Shown: positions 1 through 10,928, counted from the stretch's first letter. The stretch: 64,000 bases of DNA from Amesomyces nigricolor (GCA_004802645.1 SRKS01000002.1:3658001-3722000), one strand, 5' to 3'. Program-made: numbers and translations. The notes: generated by a model not told the origin, from the letters alone.

Positions 1-99
1 AGGGTTGAGCTGCGGCGAGCAGTAGCGGAGGAAGAAGGCGAGGGTGACGGTCGGGAAGGGGTGCGAGTAGGTGTGGTTGGTGGTGTGCGTGAGGACCAT
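1..99 (-). CDS. PRELI/MSF1 (Ups1/Ups2-like) family protein, amino end only
   Basis: Only the first 33 codons lie in the window; the rest is beyond base 1. Read on the minus strand, the ATG at 99-97 opens a frame running to the edge with the pattern MVLTHTTNHTYSHPF followed by TVTLAFFLRY. The short beta-strand entry ending in HPF and the TVT.A...RY stretch are the usual start of PRELI/MSF1 (slowmo) proteins. Members of this family shuttle phosphatidic acid or phosphatidylserine across the mitochondrial intermembrane space with Mdm35. Which paralogue (UPS1, UPS2 or UPS3) cannot be told from this fragment. The gene is divergent from MPE1. Confidence 0.72.
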   Translation of the reverse strand, partial: MVLTHTTNHTYSHPFPTVTLAFFLRYCSPQLNP

Positions 100-1849
100 C
101 GTGGCGGCGTGGGAGTTGGGTATCAGGGGAGAAAATTCAATGGATTATGGAACGGTAGTGTACAGATAGAGTTGAGGTTGCCGCATCGGGGGGCCGGAGT
201 GGTGATTGGGAGGCGGATCGTGAGTGAGGAGCTTGGATCCCAGCTCGGCCGCGGGGCGGCGAAAGTCAAGTGTCACGGGCTGGGCTGGACTGGGCGGGAA
301 CGAATTGAGTTGGAGCTCCGGTCGGGTCGTGGGATGGAATAGCGTGATGGCAATTTGTTGTGAGAAGCGCAGCTCACGGTCGGATTGGGTATGAGTTGGA
401 CATTGGAGGCGTGGTTCCCTCGAGCAAGACGGTCGGTTTCTTGCTGGGACGACGGAGGATGGATTCTGGTCGGCAGAAGCTTTTTGCTCCGGCAGAAAAA
501 GATCCGCTCGGGACGACCCGAATTGATAACGAGGATGGCTTGAGCAGTCGGAGGATGAGGCGAAACAGAATTACGGCCCGGTCGGATCGAGAGTCGCCCT
601 GGCAAAAGATGGTGGCCAAACGAGAGCCAAAGGAGCCAGAAAGGGGGACGCAACTCTGACGATCATCGGCTCACTTGCAAGAGGAAGAGCTGCGCTGCCC
701 TGGTTGCATCGCAGACATGGAAGTGTTTGCCGAGCGTCATCTTCGCGTGGTGGTCATAGCGGGGACTGCTGCGACTAACAGACCGGGATGGTAATGGTTT
801 CTGTGTGGCCCAGACTTTGCAGTGAGCTGTATCAAAATACTTGATATTTTTTTAATTATTCTCAGAAGCTTCTTTAAGTTGCTACACAAGACTTCCTTCT
901 TAAATTACTTTCTAAATTTTGAGTTTCAAGATGTGTTTGAGATAGTTTCGTAGGTTCCGGCCGTTGATGCAGGAAAGCGGGGCTCGAGCTTCTGTGGCCT
1001 TCTGTTGCCGCCTGATATCGAAGGCACAAACAGGAGCAGAATCAAGCCGATTTTCTTGGCTTAGTCATTCTTGAACAGCCTTGGCTTTCGAGCCTCCGCC
1101 AACCTGGAACTTCATCTCCCTCCATCCCTTTCCCTTCTCCATCACGACGACATCAGCACCCGCGCCTTTCGACTTCGCGTATCGTAGAACCCCACGACAA
1201 AAATACCGACTGGTAGCGGCAGTCGATACCTTTCTTTTGAATCCGACTTGTGCCGTGGTCCAGGACAAAGAGCGACCAAAACGAAGTCGACGGCGAACAG
1301 CGACACGTCAGACCCGACACAACACACGACCGAGTCCATCGCGCTTCCATCGCCCTTCGTCCCGATTATTCTGCAACAGCCTGGAATTTTCTCTGGCTCG
1401 TACTCACGAGGTGTTTCTGAATTGCTGGCCTTGGCGGTGGTGCTATCCAGGAGGGAGTCGATTGCGATCCCGGTATTCACCCAGTTTTCACAATAGGCAG
1501 CCAGAGGCGCGCGAGGGGCTTTGTACTTTTCCTTCTGCTTTTTTCTGCTTAATTGCCATTCATAAAGCGCTTTCTGTCTTCTCTTGACAACCAAAAAAAA
1601 TCAGAATTGAGTCTCATCCAACTTCTGGCACTGAAGAAGAGAAGAGCACAGTCTGCATTGCCTAGGGAAATCGCTCAGGAGCAAAAGACAACTCAGCGGT
1701 TCATTTACTCTTTGTTTATCTTTCAGGTTGTGCGCAACAGACTTCGAGAACACCTAATATCAACAGCGTCCACCTGGGCGCACTGCTTCTTCCAACAAAT
1801 CCCCACCGGCTTCAGCAGCACAAACTTTCGCCAAACACCCAGCATCAAC
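100..1849. other. Intergenic, divergent upstream region of the PRELI gene and MPE1
   Basis: No gene is visible. Most is GC-rich, but about 830-930 is a clearly A+T-rich patch with T runs. The frame of MPE1 stays open upstream to about 1553, but nothing there resembles a conserved domain, so I treat it as leader. A CAG at about 1724 after a pyrimidine tract (tttatctttcag) could be the acceptor of a 5'-UTR intron. Confidence 0.5.
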
Positions 1850-3977
1850 ATGTCGTCCTCAGTCTTCTTCAAGTTCAAGTCCCAGAAAGAGCCGACCCGG
1901 GTCGAGTTCGATGGGACTGGCATTTCTGTCTTCGAGTTGAAACGTGAAATCATCCTTCGGAGTGGACTTGGCGATGGAACAGACTTCGACCTTGTCATCT
2001 GCGCTGACGAGGGCATGAAGGAGGGTAAGCATCCCCCGGGCTGCCAGGTCTTTAAAAGCTCTCAATATGCTGACGATGGTGCAGTCTACGACGATGACAC
2101 GACAATCATTCCCCGGTCCACCACGGTCATTGCCCGCCGCATGCCTCCCAAGATCTCCGGCCGAGGAGGCGCCGCCCGTTATGTCTCTGGCAAGATGCCC
2201 ATCCACGCGAAGAACTCATCGCGCAGGGAGCAGATTTCCAAACCGACCGCGAAGCCCCAGTCCAACACGCTGGCCCAGCTTAGCAGCGCCATGACCGAGG
2301 AGGAGAAGATGGCGGCTGTCTTCCAGGCCCAGACGGAGAACTTTTCTGCCCGCGAGGAGGAGATGGCTACGTAGGTTCCCAAGACAGTTCCCCCTGTTCC
2401 CCTGATTCAGAACTAACGTATTTTCCAGACAGCAATACGTCGCCAAGGGTGGCCCCAAAAAGCCCGCCAACGTCCCCGACCACGACCCTCCCCAGGGCTA
2501 CATCTGCTATCGCTGCGGCGAGAAGGGCCACTGGATCCAGCTGTGTCCGACGAACGACAACCCCGAGTACGACAACCGGCCCCGCGTCAAGCGCACCACC
2601 GGCATCCCCCGGTCCTTCCTCAAGACCGTGGACAAGGCGACCGCCCTCGGTCAGAACGCTGACGGCGAGGACGCCAAGGCGCCGTCCGGCATCATGGTCA
2701 ACGCGGACGGAGAGTTTGTGATTGCCGAGCCCGACAAGGCGTCCTGGGAGCAGTTCCAGGCCAAGGCCAAGGCGAACCCCGGCGCCCACAAGGCAAGCGC
2801 CGAGGAGGACAAGGAAGTCCGGGAGCGCGGGCTGGAGTGCCCCGTCGACAAGAAGATGTTCATAGAGCCAATGAAGACTCCGTGTTGTGAGAAGACGTAT
2901 TGCAATGATTGCATCACTAATGCTCTCATTGAGAGCGACTTCGTCTGCCCGGCCTGCAAGACCGAGGGCGTCCTGATCGATGACCTCAAGCCGGACGAGG
3001 AGGCCGCAGACAAGATTAAGGCCTATCTGGCTGAGAAGGACGACAAGGCGAAGGAGGGTTCCAAGAGCCCGGCTGCGGCAGCACAGCCTATTAGTGGAGA
3101 CGGAGTCGACAATAAGGCAGACTCTGCCAACAAAGCGAACTCTAAATCACCATCCCCCCCGGCCGCTGCCCCAGCCACAACAACACAACCCAGCACAACC
3201 ACCACCACTACCACAGCACCACCAACCGCCACCGGCGAGCAACCTCAAGGCTCGAAAAAGCGATCAGCCGAAGACCCCCTCGAAAACCCGCGCATCCCCA
3301 AAGCCCCCAAGGCGATGCAACAAAAACAACAACAACAACCTCCCCAAATGCCCGGCAACCCCATGATGCCTGGCATATCCGGCGGTATGCCCGGTCCCAA
3401 TGGCATGCCCATGATGTACCCCGGCATGCCCATGATGGGCGGGTTCAACCCTATGATGAATGGCATGCCTGGCATGCCTGGCATGGGTATGGGCATGATG
3501 AATCCTATGATGTATGGGATGATGGGCGGTCCTGGGGGGGCTGGGATGGGGCCTGGGATGGGGAATAATGTGGGTGGTGGGCCTGGAGGGGCTGGTGGTG
3601 GGTATGGGAATGGGGGGTGGGGTGGGCCGGGGGGGGATATGGTTGGTGGTGCTGGTGGAATGGGGATGGGTGGTGCTGGGCCTGGGGGTATGGGCAGTGG
3701 CCCGGGGGGAAGGATGGGGGGGATGGGCGGGGGTTATGGTGGCGGTGGAGCAGGAGGGTATGGCGGTCCTGGGGGAGGATATGGAGGTGGTCCTGGCTAT
3801 GGTGGTGGCGGCTATCAACAGCAGCAGCACCAGCAGTACCAGCAGCATTACGGCCACAAGAATTTCAGCTACCAGCCGGCGGACGAGGAGGATGCATACT
3901 TCCGGAAGCCGGTCAACCCGCATCGGCACCAGAACAGGCAGAAGAGGGTCCGGCCGAGTGACTACAGGGAGCTCTGA
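1850..3977 (+). CDS. mpe1: MPE1/RBBP6-type pre-mRNA 3'-end processing factor (DWNN, CCHC zinc knuckle, RING-like)
   Basis: Three coding exons (1850-2024, 2085-2370, 2429-3977) give 669 residues. The product is the Mpe1 subunit of the nuclear cleavage and polyadenylation factor. It begins directly with a DWNN ubiquitin-like domain (about 1-80, MSSSVFFKFKSQKEPTRVEF), which fixes the start although the frame is open further upstream. A CX2CX4HX4C zinc knuckle lies at 180-193 (CYRCGEKGHWIQLC) and a RING/U-box-like Cys motif at 291-330 (CPVDKKMF, CC, CNDC, CPAC). After a Thr/Pro-rich linker the region from about 430 to 620 is extremely Gly/Met/Pro-rich (GMPGMP, GGYGGGG), ending in a basic tail. 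Intron 1 (60 nt) has no stop and is a multiple of three. Intron 2 has a clear actaac branch point. Identification is firm; the function of the low-complexity tail is unknown. Confidence 0.93.
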
Positions 3978-4733
3978 AGAGGGGCTCGCTGTTGGTAGCT
4001 CTGGGTGGTGGCATTTTCCAACGTCCGAGTTCTGCGTCATCCGGTACATATGCGGCTTGGTCGACGAACACTATCGCCAACACTGCCGAAAGAGACAACG
4101 GGCGGGGGTATATACGGGACTGGCATACGGCTGCGTCTACGGCAGCGGCATCTTCCACTTCACTCTTCATTTTGGACGTTAATTCGGCGGAGGGAACATA
4201 CTGCAACTCATTGAAGGTGTTTACGGCATTTTGGGCGTCGGCGTTTGGCATTCTGGGAGGGGTTTGGTTTCCTGATTTGGCAAAGGGAAAGGGGACGGAG
4301 GTGTGACAATATGGAAAGAAAAGAAAACATTGCGGGTTGGGACGAGTGGTGCTTGGGGATCATGGGACTGATCACAGCCTGGTGTCGGCTGCTTCTTTGT
4401 GTATAAGTAGAGACTTTACTTCAAGGATAGCGAAGAAATTACATCAGAGTCTGCACAATACGGCGTACAGTGCAATGTGACATGATATCGTGCCCAACTT
4501 TCCGTTAGTTGGCTTCAGTGAACTTGGACTTATTGTGTTTGTATTCTCGTCTGCCCTCTGACAGTTCAAACGCCGTACTGCTATCCCCAGGACCTCTAAA
4601 AAGCGTCTCGCCTGAATCTGACAAGAGGGTATCACTGACCTCAGTGCCACCAACATGACCGCTCCCGCCATTACTTGAATTGTGCTCATTTCTCATTGAT
4701 ACCTCCTAACCCTCCTCACCCTTCAACCACCCC
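3978..4733. other. Intergenic, convergent 3' region of MPE1 and GET3
   Basis: Two convergent genes end here, so this should hold both 3'-UTRs. Short frames on both strands show no family resemblance. I see no RNA gene or repeat. Confidence 0.5.
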
Positions 4734-5816
4734 TTATGAAGGCGGCACAAACGGCTTAACCAACATCTCACTAAACTTCTCCAACTTCTCCTTCCCCCTC
4801 ACCTCCTCCACCAGCAACGGCATCTTGACCACATTAAACTCATCATACAACTCCTCGATCTGATCCAGATACTTCTTCTGCATCCTCCTCCGGGCAGTGC
4901 ACTGCTCGCAATTCGACCCCGGCCTAGGGAACAGCAGCTGGTTGACAACGATACAATGCGTATCGATCCCGTAGCTGGCCAGCTCCTGGATCATGCGCTC
5001 CGTCTCGTACAGCGACAAGAACTCGGGGATGCACACGCACACAAAGGTCGTCAGGCGCTCGTCCTTGAACTGCGTGTTGACCTCGGAGATTGTCTCGCGC
5101 AGGGTCTCGAGCTTCTCCATCATCTCGCCCAGGTTTTGGCCGTTGGGGAGGGTGCCGCCGCTGCCGAGGAAGCCGTTGAGGAGGGGGCCGTATTGGTTGG
5201 AGAGCTGGGAGACCTTGGCGAGGGCCTTTTCGAGGACGGAGGGGAATTGCAGGAAGCGCAGGGTGTGGCCGGTTGGGGCGGTGTCGAAGATGATGGTCTC
5301 GTAGGAGAGGGACTTGACTTGCTTGAGGACTTCGGCGAAGGACATGGCTTCGTCGATGCCGGGGATCTGGGAGTCAATGTGTTAGCCAATGTTCGGACAA
5401 AAAGAAGAGGTTCATGAAAAACGTACAGCAAACGCCAAATCCTGCATCATCCCCCCCATCCCGCCCATATCAGCCGCGCTCTCCCCTTCACCCTGGCCCG
5501 CGAGCAGATCCTGGATGCTGCCGTTAGGGTCGATCTCCATGGCGCTCAGGTTATCAAAGCCGTCGACGAGGCGGGCCTCCTTGCCGAACTTCTGGCTGAA
5601 GGCGTCGCTGAGGTTGTGGGCCGGGTCGGTCGAGATGAGCAGCACGGAGCGGCGCACCTTAGCCAGCTGGATGGCGAGCGAGCACGAGGTGGTGGTCTTG
5701 CCGACGCCGCCCTTGCCGCCGACAAAGATCCAGCGCAGCGACCGCTGGTCCAGGATGGATTGAAGGGTCGGCTCCAGGGCGTCAGCGTCGTCGACGTTTA
5801 CGAGGGCGGCGGACAT
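4734..5816 (-). CDS. get3: GET3 ATPase, tail-anchored membrane protein targeting
   Basis: Two exons on the minus strand (5427-5816 and 4734-5366, separated by a 60-nt intron) encode 340 residues, the usual Get3 length. Get3/TRC40 is the cytosolic homodimeric ATPase that carries tail-anchored proteins to the ER receptor Get1/Get2. The deviant Walker A motif GGKGGVGKTT is at 33-42, the switch I DPAHNLSDAF and switch II DTAPTGHTL motifs are intact, and the zinc-binding CxxC that holds the dimer together (CEQC) is at 283-286. A Met-rich MGGMGGMM segment lies just before the intron. The start context (aaaatgtcc) is good. Everything needed for activity appears present. The older name is arsenical pump-driving ATPase, which does not describe its role. 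Confidence 0.96.
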
Positions 5817-6965
5817 TTTGGGTGCGTTTGTTTGTGGGTTTGTTTGGGAGGTTGCGGGCGTTGGTGGTGAAGCGAGTCTTGGTGTTGAGTCTGGCTTGCG
5901 TGATGTTGACTTTCAGGGTTCGAGTCCGCGGGGTAACCAGGGGAAGGTGCTGGAAGTTCGTGGTTCTTGGCGCTTGGTTGAGGTAAGTTGAGAAGCGAAG
6001 CGTCTCTTCGAGGTATGAACAAACAATAGCCAAAATCAACAAACGAGACTCCGAGGCTGCGACAATTGCAACTCAGTTTTTGGAAACAGTTGGAAACACA
6101 CAGTCCCTTCTCCTTTTCCAGGGTTCAGACGGGTGTGTGTTCTGGCCGTGGTGTGGCAACGTCACAGCCAGGTTTTGGTGGGGTAATTTACAGGGGTCGG
6201 AGGCGAGGCTTGGCACACATGTGCAGTGGGCAGCTCAGCTGAAGCCACCCGCCAGCTCTCCGCCAACTTCTTCTCAGCGTTCGGTCTCTTCCATCCAGCC
6301 GGAAGTTGAAAGCTGAGAGATGTGTGCTCAAACCATGGAAGTGGCAACCGCAGTTTGACCGCGCCGCTCTCAGGCGTGCCAATAAACCGAACGGAATCCC
6401 CGGGATACGAGAGAGTTTTAACATCTTCGAACGCTTCTCTTCACTTTGAAGATGGGAGAGCAAAATGCCCGCCCGCCGCGTTGACGGACAACGGCAGACA
6501 CCGGCCACTGCCATCGCCGGTTCAGGAGGCGGGGCTGAGCGCAAGTGGATGCGTGTGGTGCCGGCTGCAGATCGCGTGGTGCGTGTCAGCCAGCAGATAA
6601 ATGGTTGGTTAAGTTCCAGCCTTCTCCGGCCTCTCCTGAGTTGTACATAAGCCTTGGACTCTCCAGCGTGTTCCAAGACCTTGTCCTGCTGTTGTTGTTC
6701 TCTGGAGTCATCCATCACCCGTCTTATCGCGATAACCCCGCCACCCCACCACGCCAGCAACGGTGACTTGAACTGAGAGTCATCGCCAGCAGGACTGAGC
6801 TGTCGTGTAAGTGACTTGTTGTATTACCATTTGGGGGCCAGCGTCTATAAATAAACATAACATCAACGCCCTCTTGCCCCTCCCCTCTACCCCCAGAACC
6901 AAGCTCACACCCCGCAACACCAGGCCGCCCATCACCACCATCACCACATCACGCAAACCTCAAAA
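5817..6965. other. Intergenic, divergent upstream region of GET3 and HIU hydrolase
   Basis: About 1.15 kb between divergent starts. A minus-strand open frame at 6188-6760 (190 codons) has no recognisable domain and an Arg-rich, non-native composition, so I leave it out. A TATA-like box near the right end is listed separately. Confidence 0.45.
6846..6854 (+). promoter_or_regulatory. TATA-like box upstream of 5-hydroxyisourate hydrolase
   Basis: The sequence tataaataa stands 112 nt before the ATG at 6966, and is followed by a pyrimidine-rich, CCACC-rich leader and the good start context caaaaatggcc. Position and sequence fit a TATA element, but no transcript start is known. Confidence 0.4.
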
Positions 6966-7391
6966 ATGGCCACCGAAACCAAAGACCGCATAACCTGCCA
7001 CATCCTCGACACAACCGTCGGCCAGCCCGCCCGCGGCGTGCGCGTCAAACTCGAGCTCATCTCCACGACCGCGCCCACCTCCCACGCCAGCACCAGCGCC
7101 AAGGTTTTCGAGTCGCACACCGACGACGACGGCCGCGTCAAGGCCTGGCTGCCCTACTCGTCCGCCACCTCGTCCGGCGAGGTCCCTGTCTACACCCTGG
7201 AGGACGTGCTGGACGGGATCACGGGGGATAGCAGGTGGACGCTGCGGTTTGATAGCGCGGGGTATTTTGGTGGGGTGGATAAGACTTTCTATCCGGAGGT
7301 GGATGTTACGTTTACGGTGAAGGAGGGGGAGCGGTATCATGTGCCGTTGTTGTTGGCGCCGTATGGGTATAGCACGTACAGGGGGAGCTGA
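6966..7391 (+). CDS. 5-hydroxyisourate hydrolase (transthyretin-like protein)
   Basis: A single exon of 141 codons. The enzyme hydrolyses 5-hydroxyisourate, the unstable product of urate oxidase, to OHCU in the purine degradation pathway that yields allantoin. The family fingerprint is complete: an amino-terminal ITCHILDTT with the active-site His, the GR of the D..GRVK stretch, a His in YHVPLLLAPYGYSTY, and the invariant C-terminal YRGS that ends the protein. Length equals that of fungal members. No peroxisomal targeting signal is visible at either end, so a cytosolic location is more likely. No other urate-pathway gene lies nearby. The second half switches to G-ending codons, a common composition drift in this window. 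Confidence 0.93.
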   Translation: MATETKDRITCHILDTTVGQPARGVRVKLELISTTAPTSHASTSAKVFESHTDDDGRVKAWLPYSSATSSGEVPVYTLEDVLDGITGDSRWTLRFDSAGYFGGVDKTFYPEVDVTFTVKEGERYHVPLLLAPYGYSTYRGS

Positions 7392-8208
7392 AGGGGATGA
7401 TTGGAGAGGGATGGTGCGAGGAGAGGGACGGGGGATCGGTTGTAAACTGGGGGAGATGGATGGTTTGTAGCATGGAAGAGCTGGTATTTAGGCTTCAGCG
7501 GCATCTCGTCCATTTTAATCATTCCTACTCTCTGTTTAAATGGGACAACCAGATGACTAGTATCATCTTCCAAATTAATGACGACATCTTGAACCGGATA
7601 CTTGCTCCCCGAAAGAATCTCCAGGTGAGCATGGTCTATTGGGACGGGTCATGAGAGGAAGCCCGATTCACAACATTTAAAGGCAGCAGAACTGCTACAT
7701 AGCCTCCTAGTAGAGCCGTACATTGTGATTTCCACATCCGGAAATACGGAAGATGTAAGAGCAAACAAGACAACAGCCACTGAGCTGAAATGCTGCTGGA
7801 CCACACTTCTGAAATTCATGACACCTTTCCATGCAAAAGAAGTATCGCCATCTCAATGACAAGAAAGTCTAAGATATCACAAGCAAAAGGGGCTCTGCGC
7901 CCCTCCCTCGGGCACGCCATCCCCTAGCCCCGGACAACTTACGTAGCAACAACCCCGGGCCGGCTCTCGGCCCCGCGGCGTCTCCACCGCGCGCCCGCAT
8001 TAGAGTCAAAGGAGGGGGGAGAGAGTCGCATCCGGCTGCAGGCACATGCCATTGACGGCACGGATCTCGGGCCACGGGGGAACAGGTACCGTACATATAT
8101 CTCGTCCCGTCTGCTCTCAGGGGCGCATCAACCGGATCATCCAGCGTCCTAGACATACGAGCGTAACCCTCTCGCAGCTTCGACAAGCTACCTACCCAAC
8201 CCCTCACC
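7392..8208. other. Intergenic between HIU hydrolase and the GGT-like gene
   Basis: Two genes in tandem orientation. The left part should be the 3'-UTR of the hydrolase and the right part the promoter of the GGT-like gene. No gene, repeat or RNA is seen. A minus-strand frame at 7869-8396 overlaps the start of the GGT gene and has no family character. Confidence 0.45.
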
Positions 8209-10175
8209 ATGCCTCTCCCCACCCAGTCCGTGTATCCCCCGCCGTCGGCTGAGTTCATGAAATGGCCCAGCCGGCGGAGCGTGGTGCACAGCACTAAGGG
8301 CATCGTGGCGTGCACGCAGCCCCTAGCGGCCAAGTGCGGTATCGACATTCTCAATGCGGGTGGCAATGCTGCTGTAAGTCCCTTATACAATCTCAAATAA
8401 ACGGCCCTGGTTTGCTAACCCCTTTTCCAGGACGCAGCCGTAGCAGTGGGTACGCAACTACACCCCTTTTCCTGATGTTACACAAGATATTTACTTACAC
8501 TCCCCCCAGCCGCGGGCATGAACATGACAGAGCCGTGCTCAACCGGCATCGGCGGCGACATGTTCTGCCTGTACTACGACGCGGCGACGGGCAGTGTGTC
8601 GGCGCTCAACGGGTCTGGGCGGTCCGGCGGCCAGTACACGCTCGAGAAGATCCGCAAGAGCCTGGGGCTGGCTGACGGCGAGGTCGGCGAGATCCCCATG
8701 ACTAGTGTGCACGCCACGACGGTGCCGGGCGCTGCGGCGGGCTGGGTTGATACTGTTGAGCGGTTTGGTAGTGGGAAGTTGAGCTTGGAGCAGATCCTCG
8801 CGCCGGCGATTGAGTTGGGTGAGAAGGGGTTTCCTGTATCGGAGGATGCGGCGTTTCATGTAGGTTTTCTGAGGGAGGTTGGGGAATATATAGACTGACA
8901 ACTCCAGTGGCAACAATCCGAGAAGGCCCTCCGCAAGGCGTCGCCCAACTTTGCGGAGATGCTCAAGGCTGACCCGTCTGCGCCAGACGGCGTACGCGCT
9001 CCCAAAGCAGGGGATATCATCAAGCTGCCCAACCTGGCGCGCACCTTCCGCACGCTCGCGGCCGAAGGCAAGAAGGGCTTCTACTCGGGCCGCATCGGTG
9101 AGGAGATCATCAGAGTGGTCCAGTCCCTCGGCGGCCACCTCGAGCTCGCCGACCTGCAGCACCATCTCGAAACAGGCAGCGAGCCGGTTGACCCCATCTC
9201 ACTCAAATTCCGCGGCCAAGGCACCGGCTCCTCCGGCGTCGAACTTTGGGAACACCCTCCCAACGGTCAAGGCATCGTCGCCCTCATGGCCCTGGGCATC
9301 CTCCAAGAGCTCGAAGCCCGCAACCAAATCCCCATCTTCACCCCCTCCGACCACAACACCCCCGCCTACCTCCACGCCATAATCGAATCCCTCCGCATCG
9401 CCTTCGCCGACGCCTCCTGGTTCGTAACGGACCCGTCCACCACCCCCGTCCCCACGCCCGGCCTCCTCTCCCCCTCCTACCTCTCCTCCCGCTCAACCCT
9501 CTTCTCCCCCACCCAAGCCAACACCACCCTCATCCCACACGGCTCCCCCGCCCTGCGCTCCTCCGACACAGTCTACTTCGCCGTGTCGGACTCCCACGGC
9601 AACGCCATCTCCTTCATCAACTCCAACTACGCCGGCTTCGGCACGTCCATCGTGCCCGCAGGTTGCGGCTTCACGCTGCAGAACCGCGGCGCGAACTTCT
9701 CCCTCTCCCCTTCCCACCCCAACGTCCTTGCCCCGCGCAAGAGACCCTACCACACCATCATCCCCGCCCTGGCCACCAACCTCTCCGACGGCTCCCTGCA
9801 CAGCGTCTTCGGCGTCATGGGCGGTTTCATGCAGCCCCAGGGCCACGTGCAAGTCCTCCTGGGGCAGCTAGTCGGCGGGTTGAGTCCGCAGCAGGCGCTG
9901 GACGCGCCGCGAGTTTGTATTGGGGCGGGGATGGCGGATGTCGGGGATGTCGGGGGGCTGACGGTGTATGTGGAGGAGGGGATGCCTGAGGAGACGGTGG
10001 AGGGGTTGAGGGGGTTGGGGCATAAGGTGGAGGTGCTGGGGGGTGGGGAGGGAAGGGAAGGCAGATGTTTGGAAGGGGGCAAGTTATTAGGTGGACGGTG
10101 GATGGGGTGGATGGGAAGGGGGTGTGGAGCGCGGGGAGTGATATGAGGGGGGATGGGGGGGCGTTTCCGGCGTAG
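8209..10175 (+). pseudogene. Gamma-glutamyltranspeptidase-like Ntn hydrolase with a probable 3'-terminal frameshift
   Basis: Four exons: 8209-8373, 8431-8449 (only 19 nt), 8510-8859 and 8908 to the end. GGT-family enzymes are made as proenzymes that self-cleave before a Thr and then transfer or hydrolyse gamma-glutamyl groups. Spliced exons 1-3 rebuild the motif NAGGNAADAAVAVAAG. The cleavage and nucleophile Thr is at 399 in SDTVYFAVSD, followed by SFINSNYAGFGT. No signal peptide is seen, so it resembles the intracellular YwrD-like group. As written, the frame ends at 10146 with a Gly/Arg-rich tail unlike the family. The expected ending (MFGRGQVIRW, then AGSDMRGDG) is present in another frame at 10065-10175. 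A one-base loss in the G run at 10038-10043 would explain this. It could be a sequencing error, so the gene may be intact; only the break makes me label it broken. Confidence 0.72.
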
Positions 10176-10342
10176 GGAGTTTCTTGGAAATGGGGTTAGC
10201 TTGAAGGAATTGGGGTGGATAGGTGGTATATACAGATCTCTACATACATTGCTGTGGTATCGTTTGAGTTGGATATAATAGTACAACTGCGCCGCAACTC
10301 CAGCAGTCAGCCAGTCTACTCCTTCTTCTCCCCGCCCTCGGC

Positions 10343-10928
10343 CTACTCCGTCTCGTGCACCAGCACACCCTTCTCCTCCAGCATCTTGGCCAGCTCCCCG
10401 TTCTGGTGCATCGACACGATGATATCGCAGCCGCCGACGAATTCCTTGTCGACGTAGAGCTGGGGGATGGTGGGCCAGTCCGAGTACTCCTTGATGCCTG
10501 GGACTGGTTGTTAGTAACATCCGTTCTCCATGTTCTTGTTTTTGTGCCTGAAAAACCCACCTTGCCTCAACTCCTGATCCTCCAACACATTGTACGCAGC
10601 GAACTTCTCCGGGTCGACGCCCTGCATGCCCAGTACCTGGATGCTCGCGCGTGAGAAGCCGCACTGGGGGGTCTCGGGGGTGCCCTTCATGAAGAGGACG
10701 ACGGGGGCGGACGCGACGGCCTTGTCGATGGCCTGGCGCACGCCATCGGAGAGCAGACGGCGCTGGGCGGCGAGCGAGAGGAGGAACGGCGAGGGGGCGA
10801 GGGGCTTCGCGACGGGGCGGATCGCGGAGAGGGGGGTTTGGCGGATTGCCTGGAGGATTGTTAGTATTAGGGAGGGGAGGGTGTCCATGGGGGGGGCTTG
10901 CCCTTGAGAAGACTGTCCGGGAGAACAT
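10343..10928 (-). CDS. grx5: Mitochondrial monothiol glutaredoxin GRX5
   Basis: My model has three exons (10902-10928, 10561-10849, 10343-10497) giving 156 residues. Grx5 binds a glutathione-ligated [2Fe-2S] cluster and hands it on in mitochondrial iron-sulfur assembly. The monothiol signature CGFS is at 72-75, preceded by MKGTPETPQ. WP.TIPQ and the glutathione-binding GGCDI follow. The first intron (10850-10901) uses a GC donor (gcaagc) and has an actaac branch point 13 nt before the acceptor. Splicing it joins MFSRTVFSR to AIRQTPL and yields an Arg-rich, acid-free presequence with a plausible cleavage region at QRRLLS. The alternative start at 10960 reads through the intron and gives a weaker leader. 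The gene shares a 483-bp divergent promoter with the dehydrogenase. Confidence 0.9.

Noticed and set aside
5925..5955. GGTTCGAGTCC, resembling a tRNA B box
   Set aside because: The flanking bases do not form a T stem and no A box or acceptor stem is found upstream.
9747..10928. Minus-strand open frame of 393 codons across the GGT gene and GRX5
   Set aside because: Pro/Arg-rich with no domain. It shares the GRX5 ATG but stays open through the GC-AG intron in the wrong frame. The conserved GRX5 and GGT frames explain this DNA.
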